Assembly: GCA_030699345.1 (NCBI GenBank)
Contig: JAUYMX010000401.1
Coordinates: forward strand, 1 to 5,328
Origin: Methylococcaceae bacterium
GTDB taxonomy: Bacteria; Pseudomonadota; Gammaproteobacteria; Methylococcales; Methylomonadaceae
DNA: 5,328 nucleotides
Direction of reading: 5' to 3'
A program made the position numbers and the translations under genes. Below are positions 5,194-5,328 of this stretch, piece after piece (positions within the stretch are counted from its first letter, which is position 1; every line of letters starts with the position of its first letter). The notes beneath the pieces were generated by a model. The model saw only the letters and a list, made by a program, of their open reading frames with translations. It was not told the DNA's origin and searched no databases.

Positions 5194-5328
5194 TTAGCTA
5201 GATGCTTCAGCTAACCGAAGCCATTCAGCCGGACGAGGCCCAATGGCAACGGCCGCGACCAGTAGCCTGGTTGGCAGTGTATCGAGTTGGAAGCGCCGGT
5301 TGAATCGATATGCGAACGCTGCCAAATA
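5194..5328 (-). CDS. IS1595-family (ISXO2-like) transposase, C-terminal end (partial, 5' part outside window)
   Basis: On the minus strand a frame is open from the window edge to TAA at 5194-5196, giving 44 residues. It begins YLAAFAYRFNRRFQLDTL, continues through RLLVAAVAI and PRPAEWL, and ends LRLAEASS. The '(Y/H)L.EF.(Y/F)RFNRR' motif followed by 'LL.A' and 'P.P...L..AE' is the hallmark C terminus of ISXO2-like DDE transposases of the IS1595 family. These catalyse cut-and-paste or copy movement of their element. The tail is intact with a normal stop, but the catalytic region lies beyond the window. Base composition is more GC-rich than the adjoining intergenic DNA, consistent with a mobile element. 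Confidence 0.82.
   Translation of the reverse strand, partial: YLAAFAYRFNRRFQLDTLPTRLLVAAVAIGPRPAEWLRLAEASS

Noticed and set aside
1..5328. CRISPR array, tRNA or rRNA genes
   Set aside because: No regularly spaced direct repeats, cloverleaf with CCA-type end, or rRNA-like sequence was seen on either strand.

Overview
The window looks like part of a methylotroph genome, most likely a gammaproteobacterial methanotroph (Methylococcales-like). This is inferred from an AT-rich chromosomal background, two tandem genes for methylene-tetrahydromethanopterin dehydrogenase (a formaldehyde-oxidation step largely confined to methylotrophs and methanogens), and a response regulator of the GacA/UvrY type typical of Gammaproteobacteria. 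Species cannot be named from this sequence.

Layout from left to right. 1-135: the 3' end of an IS66-like element, with the last 33 codons of its transposase and a terminal GTTAC. 154-420 (-): a small canonical PilZ protein. 421-703: a divergent intergenic region with candidate promoters and a doubtful 38-codon ORF. 704-2566 (+): two MtdB-family paralogs in tandem, each with its own Shine-Dalgarno, probably one operon. 2590-3234 (-): a GacA/UvrY-like response regulator, convergent with the dehydrogenases. 3235-3452: its AT-rich upstream region. 3454-4701: a complete ISKra4-family insertion sequence with perfect terminal repeats and a target duplication, but a transposase broken by two frame disruptions. 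4711-5132: about 420 bp with no gene and several short dyads. 5194-5328 (-): the C-terminal end of an IS1595/ISXO2-type transposase that runs off the window.

The core cargo is one-carbon metabolism: both MtdB-like proteins should oxidise methylene-H4MPT to methenyl-H4MPT with NAD(P)+. They differ at the end of the second strand of the nucleotide-binding fold: Gly156-Arg157 in the first and Asp156-His157 in the second. This suggests different preferences for NADP and NAD, and is the most interesting biological signal here. The PilZ protein and the orphan response regulator are signalling genes; no physical link to the dehydrogenases is shown beyond proximity. Three insertion-sequence families within 5.3 kb mark the locus as IS-rich.
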